From Pseudomonadales bacterium (GTDB lineage: Bacteria > Pseudomonadota > Gammaproteobacteria > Pseudomonadales > Azotimanducaceae), in NCBI GenBank assembly GCA_007128525.1, contig SKXG01000181.1, positions 1-7,543 of the forward strand: a DNA stretch of 7,543 bases, written 5' to 3'. This document shows positions 1-6,322 of this stretch, in pieces. The position numbers and the translations under genes are program-made. The first letter of the stretch is position 1, and every line of letters begins with the position of its first letter. The notes beneath the pieces are model-generated. The model searched no databases and was not told where the DNA came from. It saw nothing but the letters and a program-made list of their open reading frames with translations.

Positions 1-1284
1 GAACCCGGCCGCGAACCGGCACTCATCGAAGGCCGCGAAGGCGGCCATGAGTACCAGGTGGATCATCATGGCGATGACTTCTACATACTGAGCAACCGGG
101 GCCAGAAGAATTTTGATTTGTACCGGACGCCGATCCAGCATCCGGGCACCGCCCACTGGTCACTAGAAGTGGCGGGTGATCACAGGCATTACCTGTGCGA
201 TCTGACCTGCTTTGCTGACTATCTGGTTCTGGAGCAACGCATCGATGGCCTCGACCAGATTCGCATTCGCGACTATGACGGCAGCGAACACCTGATCGAA
301 TTCCCGGAGCCGGCCTATGAGGCCGGGCTCGGCACCAATCAGGAATACCGTCCGGCAAGGTTGCGCCTGCACTACAGCTCGCTGGTCACGCCCAATACCG
401 TCTATGACTACGATCCGGCACAGCGCACGCTTGAGCAGCGCAAGCAGCAACGCATACCCAGCGGCTATACGGCCGGGAACTATCAGAGTGAGCGCCTGAT
501 GCTGGCAACGCGGGACGGCACCGAGGTACCAGTATCCCTGGTGTACGCCCGCGGCGCATTGGATCAGGGCCCGGCGCCCCTGTACCTGTACGGTTATGGT
601 GCCTATGGCATGGCTATGACACCCGGCTTTTCCAGCGCGCGGTTGTCACTGCTCGACCGCGGGTTCGTGTTCGCCATCGCCCACATTCGCGGTGGTGACG
701 AACTCGGTTACCACTGGTATGAGCAGGGCAAGCTGCAGCAGCGCACGAACAGTTTCTACGATTTTATCGATGTCGCCGAAGGCCTGATTGCGCGCAACTA
801 CACGGCACCAAAACAGATCGCCATCAGCGGCGGCAGTGCCGGCGGCACGCTGATCGGCTTTGCCATCAACGAGGCGCCGGCACTCTGGGGTGCGGCCGTT
901 GCCCAGGTGCCTTTCGTCGATGTGCTCAATACCATGCTGGACGCGGACCTGCCGCTGACGCCACTGGAGTGGCCCGAGTGGGGCAATCCGGTGACGGATC
1001 CGGCGGCCTTTCGCTATATCCGCAGCTATGCGCCGTATGAGCAGTTGCGCGAGCAGGACTACCCGCCTTTGCTGGTGACCGCTGGCCTGCACGATCCCAG
1101 GGTGACCTATTGGGAAGCCGCCAAGTTTGTGGCACGGCTCCGTGCCGTGCGCAGCAATGATGCGCTGCTGCTGCTCAAGACCAACATGGACAGTGGCCAC
1201 GCCGGTCGTCCGGGGCGTTTCGAAGGGTTACGCGAGACGGCCGAAGTCTTCGGCTTTGTGGTCAGCGCGCTGGGCAGACACTAA
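1..1284 (+). CDS. ptrB: Oligopeptidase B (S9A serine peptidase), 5'-truncated by window edge
   Basis: This is a cytoplasmic serine peptidase of the prolyl oligopeptidase clan that, in its family, cleaves short peptides after Arg or Lys. The open frame runs from base 1 with no stop, and 427 residues are visible. The E. coli enzyme has about 686, so about 260 N-terminal residues (beta-propeller) lie outside the window. The GTG at 58 is internal: the codons before it (EYQVDHHGD...) match the family. The visible part is the end of the propeller, then the alpha/beta-hydrolase domain with the GYGAYG block. The catalytic triad is complete: Ser in GGSAGG (codon 835-837), Asp in GLHDPR (1093-1095), and His in DSGHAG (1198-1200). 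The phrase VTAGLHDPRVTYWEAAKFVARLR is typical of oligopeptidase B rather than prolyl oligopeptidase. Assignment is firm; the exact substrate is inferred from the family. Confidence 0.93.
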   Translation, partial: EPGREPALIEGREGGHEYQVDHHGDDFYILSNRGQKNFDLYRTPIQHPGTAHWSLEVAGDHRHYLCDLTCFADYLVLEQRIDGLDQIRIRDYDGSEHLIEFPEPAYEAGLGTNQEYRPARLRLHYSSLVTPNTVYDYDPAQRTLEQRKQQRIPSGYTAGNYQSERLMLATRDGTEVPVSLVYARGALDQGPAPLYLYGYGAYGMAMTPGFSSARLSLLDRGFVFAIAHIRGGDELGYHWYEQGKLQQRTNSFYDFIDVAEGLIARNYTAPKQIAISGGSAGGTLIGFAINEAPALWGAAVAQVPFVDVLNTMLDADLPLTPLEWPEWGNPVTDPAAFRYIRSYAPYEQLREQDYPPLLVTAGLHDPRVTYWEAAKFVARLRAVRSNDALLLLKTNMDSGHAGRPGRFEGLRETAEVFGFVVSALGRH

Positions 1285-1304
1285 AAGCTGGGCAGACGCC
1301 AAAA
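1269..1304 (+). repeat. 18-bp tandem duplication across the ptrB stop codon
   Basis: Two adjacent 18-bp units (1269-1286 and 1287-1304) both begin GCTGGGCAGAC and end AAAA, differing at two positions (ACT versus GCC). The unit is exactly six codons. The first copy contains the TAA stop of ptrB; in the second copy the matching position is no longer a stop. The duplication also supplies the A-rich stretch that becomes the U-tract of the minus-strand terminator. Confidence 0.75.
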
Positions 1305-1341
1305 AAGAAGCCCGGTCCACCATCCCTGGTGCTACCGGGCT
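1301..1341 (-). terminator. Intrinsic terminator of the minus-strand zinc-ribbon gene
   Basis: A perfect 8-bp stem, AGCCCGGT (1309-1316) with ACCGGGCT (1334-1341), encloses a second 5-bp stem, CACCA/TGGTG, with a TCCC loop on the plus strand. On the minus strand the hairpin is followed by TCTTTTTT (complement of 1301-1308), the classical order for rho-independent termination. It lies about 90 nt past the stop of the minus-strand gene. On the plus strand there is no T-run after the hairpin, so it is at best a weak terminator for ptrB, which converges from the left. Confidence 0.8.
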
Positions 1342-1432
1342 GCTCGGTCCCGTCATGGGTTGACTGCCGTCCATGGCTGGCAGACACATCCTGTGGCCGT
1401 TTACAGCGAACTCCTTTCGCCCGGCACCATCA

Positions 1433-1681
1433 TCAACCCGCCTGACTGGGGACTGCCCGAGTCCGGTCGGCTTCACGAGCCTGGCGCATCCTGCGCCGGA
1501 TAATGTTCTGCACCACGTTGATCGTGGTCCAGTCATGTTGCAGCGGCGTACCGCAGCTGTGACAGCACATGGGGATCTCTGCCAGCACCTTGCTCAACAG
1601 TTCGCTATAAGGTAGCCGTACTACCGCCCGGCAGTCCGGGCACTCCAGCCCGACTGAGGGATCCAGGCCCACATAATCCAT
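1433..1681 (-). CDS. Small zinc-ribbon-like protein (CxxC...CxxC), 82 aa
   Basis: I do not recognise a named family. The protein has a CPDC pair at residues 14-17 and a CCHSC block at 39-43, giving CxxC-x22-CxxC, the spacing of a small zinc ribbon. A predicted helix (PYSELLSKVLAEI) lies between the pairs, followed by an Arg-rich, probably helical tail (IIRRRMRQAREADRTR). It has no signal peptide or membrane segment, so it is cytoplasmic. The ATG is well supported: GGAGG lies six bases upstream. It sits 114 nt downstream of the acyl-CoA synthetase stop on the same strand and has its own terminator at 1301-1341, so it is either the last gene of that unit or separately expressed. The function is unknown; nucleic-acid binding or a structural zinc site are the obvious options. 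Confidence 0.75.
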   Translation of the reverse strand: MDYVGLDPSVGLECPDCRAVVRLPYSELLSKVLAEIPMCCHSCGTPLQHDWTTINVVQNIIRRRMRQAREADRTRAVPSQAG

Positions 1682-1695
1682 TCCTAACCTCCAGC

Positions 1696-1708
1696 GTCTG
1701 TTTCAGAC
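1696..1708 (-). promoter_or_regulatory. Small inverted repeat just upstream of the zinc-ribbon gene RBS
   Basis: A perfect 5-bp inverted repeat with a 3-nt centre (GTCTG-TTT-CAGAC on the plus strand) lies a few bases upstream of the Shine-Dalgarno sequence of the 82-aa gene. It could be a small leader hairpin or an operator half-site pair. It is short enough to be chance. No convincing -35/-10 pair was found between 1682 and 1795. Confidence 0.3.
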
Positions 1709-1795
1709 CATTTCCGTCAACTTTCCGACGAAATCGGCACTGACACGGGTCCCAATGCCCGCTCAGACACTAGGCAAGCGATTATCGTGCCAGGA

Positions 1796-3262
1796 TTAGC
1801 CGTTGCCAGGCTTGTTGCTGCCCTGCATACGCGCGGCCCGCAGGGCACTGCGACGCACTTTGCCGGCATCGTCACGCAGCGGCTCGTCGACCACTTCAAT
1901 GCTACGCGGGTGCTTGTAGCGCGCCAGTTGATCGGCCAGATACTCGAACAGTGCCGCTTCATCAAGCCGCCGGCCCGCGGTGTCGATAATGGCGTGAACG
2001 CGGTTGCCCATGTCATCGTCGGGCAGGCCTATGACGCGACTCGAGCGCACACCCGGGTAGGCATCGATGATGGCCTCGACTTCTGCCGGGTAGACGTTGG
2101 CGCCGCCGGTCAGAATCATGTCGGTCTGACGGTCTGCCAGGTACAGGTAACCGTCCTCGTCAAAGTAGCCCATATCGCCAAGCGTCTCCCAGCCATCCTC
2201 GGTGCGCCTTGCGGTGGCACCAATGTAGTGATAGCTGCGGCCGCGCGGTTTCATGTAGACCTCACCGACGACATTGGGCGGACAGGGCTGACCCTTCTCA
2301 TCCAGAATGCGCATGCTGCCTTCTGCCGGTTTGCCGACGGACCCTTTGTGTGCCATCCATTCGTCGCCACGAATGATGGTCACCCCCTGACTCTCGGTGC
2401 CCGCATAAAGCTCCCAAATGCGTTCGCCACCCAGCCACTCGATCCAGGCTTCCTTGAGCCAGACCGGGCAGGGCGCCGCCAGGTGCAGCAGGCCATTGAG
2501 CGAACTCAGGTCGTACTTGTTGCGAACGGATTCACCCAGTCGCCATATGCGGTGCATCATGGTTGGCACCACCAGCATCCAGTCAACGCGATAGGCTTCG
2601 ATCAATCGCAATGCCTCCTCGGCGTCGAAGCGTGACATCACGACCAGGTGGTTGCCGGTGAGCAGGCCACGGCACGAAAACATAAAAGGTGCATTGTGAT
2701 ACAGCGGACCAGGCACCAGCTGCACCCCATTGGCCTGCTGGCCAAAACCCGGCGTGCCTTCCGGGTCAATCTCGGACGGTGCACCGGCGACGATGACTTT
2801 CGGGCGCCCGGTACTGCCACCGGACGTCGGTGCCTTCCAGTGGCTCGCGGTGCGATCGGGCAACTGTGCATCGCTCAGTGCCGGGTTCGGTTCGAAACCT
2901 GCGGGCACGCTTGGTCGGTCGCCAATCAACTCAGGATCGACACCGACGACCAGACTGGGATTCGCCAGCTCGATAATATCCTGCTGCTCTTTGCGCGGTA
3001 GCTTTGCCGAGACCGGTTGCGGCGTCGCGCCCAGTTTCCAGATGGCCGCGTAGGCCAGATAGGCTTCGATGGAGTTGGGCAGCGCCACGGTCACCAGATC
3101 GTCCTGCTTCACACCCAGCGACTCATAGGCCCGTGCCAGCCGGTTACTCTGAAGGTCAAACTCACGCCTTGTGATGCTGGAGCCTTCATGGGTAATCGCC
3201 GGCCTATCAGGATCCTGCTCTGCCAGAAAGCTGATTGCCCGACTCATCGACATCTGTGCCAT
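1796..3262 (-). CDS. AMP-binding acyl-CoA synthetase (class I adenylate-forming; fatty/bile-acid-CoA ligase-like)
   Basis: This enzyme is predicted to activate a carboxylic acid with ATP to an acyl-adenylate and transfer it to CoA. From the chosen start it has 488 residues, within the family range. The motifs are in order: P-loop TSGGSTGRPK (146-155), YAGTE (286-290), GDMGY (362-366), hinge region DRQTDMILTGGANVYPAEVE (377-396), and a C-terminal GK with probable catalytic Lys468 (DDAGKVRR). The GGSTG variant and overall look recall bile-acid/steroid-type CoA ligases, but substrate cannot be read from sequence. The frame is open to 3451, but those 63 extra residues lack family character. The ATG at 3262 has GGGGG 8-12 bases upstream and an extended -10 about 30 bases upstream; ATGs at 3253 and 3247 are alternatives. 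No beta-oxidation genes adjoin it. Confidence 0.9.
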   Translation of the reverse strand: MAQMSMSRAISFLAEQDPDRPAITHEGSSITRREFDLQSNRLARAYESLGVKQDDLVTVALPNSIEAYLAYAAIWKLGATPQPVSAKLPRKEQQDIIELANPSLVVGVDPELIGDRPSVPAGFEPNPALSDAQLPDRTASHWKAPTSGGSTGRPKVIVAGAPSEIDPEGTPGFGQQANGVQLVPGPLYHNAPFMFSCRGLLTGNHLVVMSRFDAEEALRLIEAYRVDWMLVVPTMMHRIWRLGESVRNKYDLSSLNGLLHLAAPCPVWLKEAWIEWLGGERIWELYAGTESQGVTIIRGDEWMAHKGSVGKPAEGSMRILDEKGQPCPPNVVGEVYMKPRGRSYHYIGATARRTEDGWETLGDMGYFDEDGYLYLADRQTDMILTGGANVYPAEVEAIIDAYPGVRSSRVIGLPDDDMGNRVHAIIDTAGRRLDEAALFEYLADQLARYKHPRSIEVVDEPLRDDAGKVRRSALRAARMQGSNKPGNG

Positions 3263-3290
3263 GTACTGCCCCCGGTTCAATTTGCGCTCT

Positions 3291-3299
3291 TTTATACCA
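3291..3299 (-). promoter_or_regulatory. Extended -10 promoter for the acyl-CoA synthetase
   Basis: On the minus strand the sequence TGGTATAAA matches an extended -10 (TGn plus TATAAA, five of six to TATAAT). Transcription would start near 3284, giving a leader of about 22 nt before the ATG at 3262. No good -35 hexamer lies at 17 bp, as extended -10 promoters often tolerate. Confidence 0.5.
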
Positions 3300-3336
3300 T
3301 GGCTCACAGGACCTTCGGCAAACCGGCGGACCCGAC

Positions 3337-3360
3337 TTTGGCCGCCGAGCGCTGGCCAAA
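3337..3360. promoter_or_regulatory. Perfect inverted repeat in the divergent intergenic region (candidate operator)
   Basis: TTTGGCC (3337-3343) and GGCCAAA (3354-3360) are perfect 7-bp arms separated by 10 bp. The repeat lies between the divergent starts of the acyl-CoA synthetase (3262) and the EAL gene (3380), about 20 bp before the EAL start codon and about 40 bp upstream of the synthetase -10. It could be an operator for a dimeric regulator or a hairpin in the EAL leader. No dedicated regulator gene is adjacent. Confidence 0.45.
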
Positions 3361-3379
3361 ATACGTCTGACAGGCCATC

Positions 3380-4528
3380 ATGACCAACATGAATCTGGAC
3401 CTGACTATCGCCGTCTGGGTGAGTGATCCGGCACTGAAACAAGCGCTGCATGATCTGCTTTCCAGCCGCAGTGCGCTGCTGCGCATCATGACCTCACGCG
3501 ACCAGCTGCTCGGCCTGCTCAGTGATGAGGTCCGGGCACCGGATGTCGTTCTGACCAACGACTGCTCTCAGCCGCTGCAGGATGCTGCACGACAAACCGC
3601 GATTGTCTGGGTCGGGCCGCTCGATGGCGACCTGCCCGATGATGGCGTCAGGTTGCGGGAGTTGGGCCCAGACAGCCACCAGCTTGAGACGGCCATCATC
3701 GATGCCATCAACCTGCTCCGTACCAGTCAGATTCTGCATGGGGGCAGTCTGGTATCTGCCGAAGAGCCGGAAACGGCACTCGAGCTCGGCTTCGACGTTC
3801 ACTTCCAACCGCAGTGGCAGATTGATGGCCATCGCATCCGAGCAGCCGAAGCACTGCTGCGCTGGCACGGCCTGGAAGTCGATGCGCTGCAGCCCGAAGC
3901 CTATATTGCCGCCGCCGAGGCACAGGGGCAGATTGCCCGGGTCGGTGACTGGATCATTTCGCGCGCACTGCGCCACGCCGGCAGCTGGCGTCCCGTTTGG
4001 CCGCAGGACATGCGCCTGGCATTCAACCTGACTTTGGGTCAGGTCCAGGCCGCCAACTGCACCGAAATTCTGCTCGACAGCCTGGCCCGGCACCATCTTG
4101 AGTGCGCACATGTGGAACTGGAACTCAATGCGCGTGACTTGCCCCAGCTGGCTGGCAACTGCACCACCGAACTCTATTATCTGCACGACCTGGGATTTCG
4201 CATTACGCTGGATCGCGTTGGTCAGGGTCCGCTGGATGCCGAACTGCTGCAGGAGCTGCCATTGTCAGGTATCAAGATCGATCGTTCGCTGGTCGCGCGC
4301 ATAACCTCAGACGACAGCTCCAGACGCCTGGTTCAACAACTGATTGCGCTGGCGGATCAGCTCTCCTTCCACTGCACTGCCGTCGGCGTCGAGACCGAGG
4401 CGCAACGGTCACTGCTGCAAAGCGCCGGCTGTGAGGCCATGCAGGGTTTTCTGCTGGCCGATGCCATGCCGGCCGAGCAGTTCCAGGCGCTGCTGCAGGC
4501 TGGCCTGGACCGGCATCGCGATGCCTGA
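3380..4528 (+). CDS. Degenerate receiver-like/EAL domain protein
   Basis: A 382-aa cytoplasmic protein. Residues about 8-115 look like a receiver fold with the active site lost: the acidic pair reads VSDP (16-17), the position expected to hold the phospho-acceptor Asp reads Asn60 (VVLTN), and the usual Lys-Pro near the end reads GP (96-97). Residues about 128-375 are an EAL domain. It keeps EAL (157-159), Asn216, Glu248, Asp278, Lys299, Glu338 and QG (355-356). It has lost the second Glu of the ELTE motif (Ala251), the second Asp of DDFGTG (DRVGQG, Arg279) and the Glu of AEGVE (Val335). Known EAL proteins with such losses usually act as c-di-GMP receptors or protein-interaction modules rather than phosphodiesterases; that role here is inferred. 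The ATG at 3380 is preceded by CAGG at suitable spacing. The kinase gene begins 2 nt after its stop. Confidence 0.85.
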   Translation: MTNMNLDLTIAVWVSDPALKQALHDLLSSRSALLRIMTSRDQLLGLLSDEVRAPDVVLTNDCSQPLQDAARQTAIVWVGPLDGDLPDDGVRLRELGPDSHQLETAIIDAINLLRTSQILHGGSLVSAEEPETALELGFDVHFQPQWQIDGHRIRAAEALLRWHGLEVDALQPEAYIAAAEAQGQIARVGDWIISRALRHAGSWRPVWPQDMRLAFNLTLGQVQAANCTEILLDSLARHHLECAHVELELNARDLPQLAGNCTTELYYLHDLGFRITLDRVGQGPLDAELLQELPLSGIKIDRSLVARITSDDSSRRLVQQLIALADQLSFHCTAVGVETEAQRSLLQSAGCEAMQGFLLADAMPAEQFQALLQAGLDRHRDA

Positions 4529-4530
4529 CC

Positions 4531-5538
4531 ATGGATCGTCCCTGGGCCAATCCAAACCCGCTGTCGACGTCAACGGTCGCGCAATTGCTGGATCGCCTGC
4601 TGCCGGAACTGAAGGCATCACAGCTGGACGAGCTCGGTGCCGGCTGGGACTTCTGCACTTTTCTGGCCACCACAGCCGACGGCCAGCGCTGGGTCATTCG
4701 AATTCCGAAGCGGCCGGGCGAGGTGTCCCGCCTGGCCCGCGAACAACGACTGCTGCAACGGCTTCATGAGCAACTCGATGCCCTGCAAGATGGTGCCCAT
4801 TACCGCACCCGGATGCCTGCCTATCGCCAGGTGCTGTACGACAACACCGCACCAGCCCTGGCGCTGGCGGTTTATCCGCTGTTGCCCGGTCGGACTCTGA
4901 CGCAGCAGCCGACCACACCTCATGCCGAAGCCATCGGCACAGCCCTCGGCCAGTGGCTGGCCATCATTCATAAGCTGACGCCCGAACCGCCACCCGCGAA
5001 GCTTCCGCATCGCTTCAACGCCGACCTGGTCGAGCACCGTCAGGCGCTGCGTGAGCTGCGTGGTCTGTTACCGACCGCGCTGGAGCAGGCGCTGGATCAG
5101 CTTTTGCGACAGGCGGTCAACGCGCGGACCGCTTTCGATGGCGCACTGCAATTGACTGATGGCGAACGCCGCTGCTGTTTCATTCACGACGATCTGGGTC
5201 CGGAACACATCCTGGTCAATGGCCCCGAGATTTCCGGCTTGATCGACTGGACCGACGCCGGCTGGGGTGGACCGCTGACCGACTTCGTTGGTCTCTGGGC
5301 CTGGGGCGGTGACGCAGCCGCCCGGGCCGCGTTCAGCGCCTACAACGCGCGGCCGACCGAATCCCAATGGTCCGAGTTGCGTTTGCGCGGCACCTGCTAT
5401 GCCCTGGGGCTGGCGCACTTCGGCCAATTCGCGCCAGACAGCCGCGCCTGGCATGACGGGGTGCAAATGCTGCACCGCATGCTGCAGGCCGGCCAGTTGC
5501 CTGCCCCGCCACCGGATTCCAGCGCTGACCACAGGTAA
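4531..5538 (+). CDS. Aminoglycoside/macrolide-phosphotransferase-fold kinase (APH family)
   Basis: A 335-aa kinase-fold protein predicted to transfer phosphate from ATP or GTP to a small hydroxylated molecule. The N-lobe carries WVIRIPKRP (54-62) and REQRLL (70-75). The hinge follows YPLLPG (115-120). The catalytic loop is HDDLGPEHIL (219-228) with catalytic Asp221, and the metal-binding loop is LIDWTDAGWG (237-246) with Asp239. The family's usual loop Asn (HGDLxxxN) is His226; as I recall, macrolide 2'-phosphotransferases also have His there, and the RIPKRP phrase is Mph-like. Nothing shows that it confers resistance: chromosomal members often have unknown substrates. The ATG follows the EAL stop by 2 nt with no strong Shine-Dalgarno, so translation is probably coupled to the EAL gene. 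The C-terminal tail is Pro-rich. Confidence 0.85.
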   Translation: MDRPWANPNPLSTSTVAQLLDRLLPELKASQLDELGAGWDFCTFLATTADGQRWVIRIPKRPGEVSRLAREQRLLQRLHEQLDALQDGAHYRTRMPAYRQVLYDNTAPALALAVYPLLPGRTLTQQPTTPHAEAIGTALGQWLAIIHKLTPEPPPAKLPHRFNADLVEHRQALRELRGLLPTALEQALDQLLRQAVNARTAFDGALQLTDGERRCCFIHDDLGPEHILVNGPEISGLIDWTDAGWGGPLTDFVGLWAWGGDAAARAAFSAYNARPTESQWSELRLRGTCYALGLAHFGQFAPDSRAWHDGVQMLHRMLQAGQLPAPPPDSSADHR

Positions 5539-5589
5539 CAGCAAAGCCGGAAGCAATTTTGATGCAGGTCACGCCAGGGCCATCAGCTA

Positions 5590-5618
5590 CTGACAGGAAC
5601 CCTGAAGAACCTGATAAT
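5590..5618 (+). promoter_or_regulatory. Sigma70 promoter of the GNAT gene
   Basis: CTGACA (5590-5595), a 17-bp spacer and GATAAT (5613-5618) match the sigma70 consensus at five of six bases in each box with ideal spacing. Transcription would begin near 5625, leaving a leader of about 55 nt before the ATG at 5680. It lies in the 141-nt gap after the kinase gene, so the acetyltransferase is probably expressed independently. Confidence 0.65.
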
Positions 5619-5679
5619 CGGGCCAGCAACGACAGCCAGGACAATCTGCTCATGCCACCTGCCTGCGAGTACCACCAGC

Positions 5680-6234
5680 ATGCTTGACCCGGTAGCTCTG
5701 GAGTTTGGTCTGGCCCGCGGCCGTGATGCCCTGACCCTGGCAGAATTGGCCCGCGACCACATTGAGACCGGGCTGGACTGGCGCTGGCGCAAGGCCGAGA
5801 TTCGCAGCCTGATTGCTGACCCGGACACTGTCGTACTCTGCGCCCGACGCCAGCAGCTGCGCGGCGGATCCACAACGTCGATCACAGCTTCAGATCACAG
5901 CAACCCCCACGACCTCGCCGGCTTCGGCGCCATGCGCTATGAAATGGACTGCGCCCACCTGATGCTCCTGGCGGTGGTTCCTGAGCTGCGCCGCCGTGGC
6001 GTCGGCGCACACCTGCTTCATTGGCTGGAGCGCACCGCCCTGACGGCAGGCATCTATCGCGTTGAGCTGGAAGTCCGTACCAACAACGACCTGGCACGCA
6101 GCTTCTACCGCCGCCAGGGCTTTAAGGAACGAGAGTACCTGCCCGGCTACTACAGCGGCCGGGAGGCCGCGCTGCGTATGGAACACCGGCTGACCGGCAC
6201 CGACCAGCACACCGCAGACCCAGGGCCGGTCTGA
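5680..6234 (+). CDS. GNAT-family N-acetyltransferase, RimI-like
   Basis: A 184-aa acetyl-CoA-dependent acetyltransferase. Motif A is LMLLAVVPELRRRGVGAHLL (94-113), with the acetyl-CoA pyrophosphate loop RRRGVG at 104-109. Motif B is NDLARSFYRRQGF (136-148), with the usual Tyr143 and GF. The end, LPGYYSGREAALRM, resembles the YY...eDA..M ending of RimI-type protein N-terminal acetylases, so a protein or peptide substrate is plausible but unproven. Residues 60-80 (Gly/Ser/Thr/His-rich) look like a loop insertion between strands. The ATG at 5680 is the first start codon after an in-frame stop at 5560; the Shine-Dalgarno is weak. It has its own strong promoter upstream, and the MerR gene downstream also has one. 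Confidence 0.87.
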   Translation: MLDPVALEFGLARGRDALTLAELARDHIETGLDWRWRKAEIRSLIADPDTVVLCARRQQLRGGSTTSITASDHSNPHDLAGFGAMRYEMDCAHLMLLAVVPELRRRGVGAHLLHWLERTALTAGIYRVELEVRTNNDLARSFYRRQGFKEREYLPGYYSGREAALRMEHRLTGTDQHTADPGPV

Positions 6235-6258
6235 CCATCCAGCCTGCCTGGACAGCAC

Positions 6259-6307
6259 CGTACTGGACAACACCCGCCAAACTCGTACAATCGATGCCGT
6301 TGTACAA
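6259..6307 (+). promoter_or_regulatory. Promoter of the MerR gene with overlapping TGTACA-type boxes
   Basis: TGGACA (6264-6269), a 16-bp spacer and TACAAT (6286-6291) match sigma70 at five of six bases in each box. The start would be near 6298, 25 nt before the ATG. Three GTAC-centred boxes overlie it: CGTACT (6259-6264) touching -35, CGTACA (6284-6289) overlapping -10, and the palindrome TTGTACAA (6300-6307) at the start site. The 10-mer GTACTGGACA (6260-6269) recurs in the promoter downstream of the gene. The arrangement suggests negative autoregulation by the MerR protein. Confidence 0.55.
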
Positions 6308-6322
6308 GGCATTGACCACACC

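Noticed and set aside
58..60. GTG at 58 as the start of the oligopeptidase gene.
   Set aside because: The frame is open to base 1 and the upstream codons match the family; the gene is simply cut by the window edge.
1787..2635. 282-aa plus-strand frame antisense to the synthetase.
   Set aside because: It mirrors the high-GC codon structure of the real gene, which has complete motifs; the frame itself shows no family resemblance.
3263..3451. N-terminal extension of the acyl-CoA synthetase to an ATG at 3451.
   Set aside because: The 63 extra residues do not resemble the family, overlap the start of the divergent EAL gene, and lie upstream of the promoter and RBS that fit the ATG at 3262.
3494..4186. 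230-aa minus-strand frame opposite the EAL gene, and similar long minus-strand frames at 646-1200 and 6122-6724.
   Set aside because: All are shadows of genes with recognisable domains and lack domains of their own.
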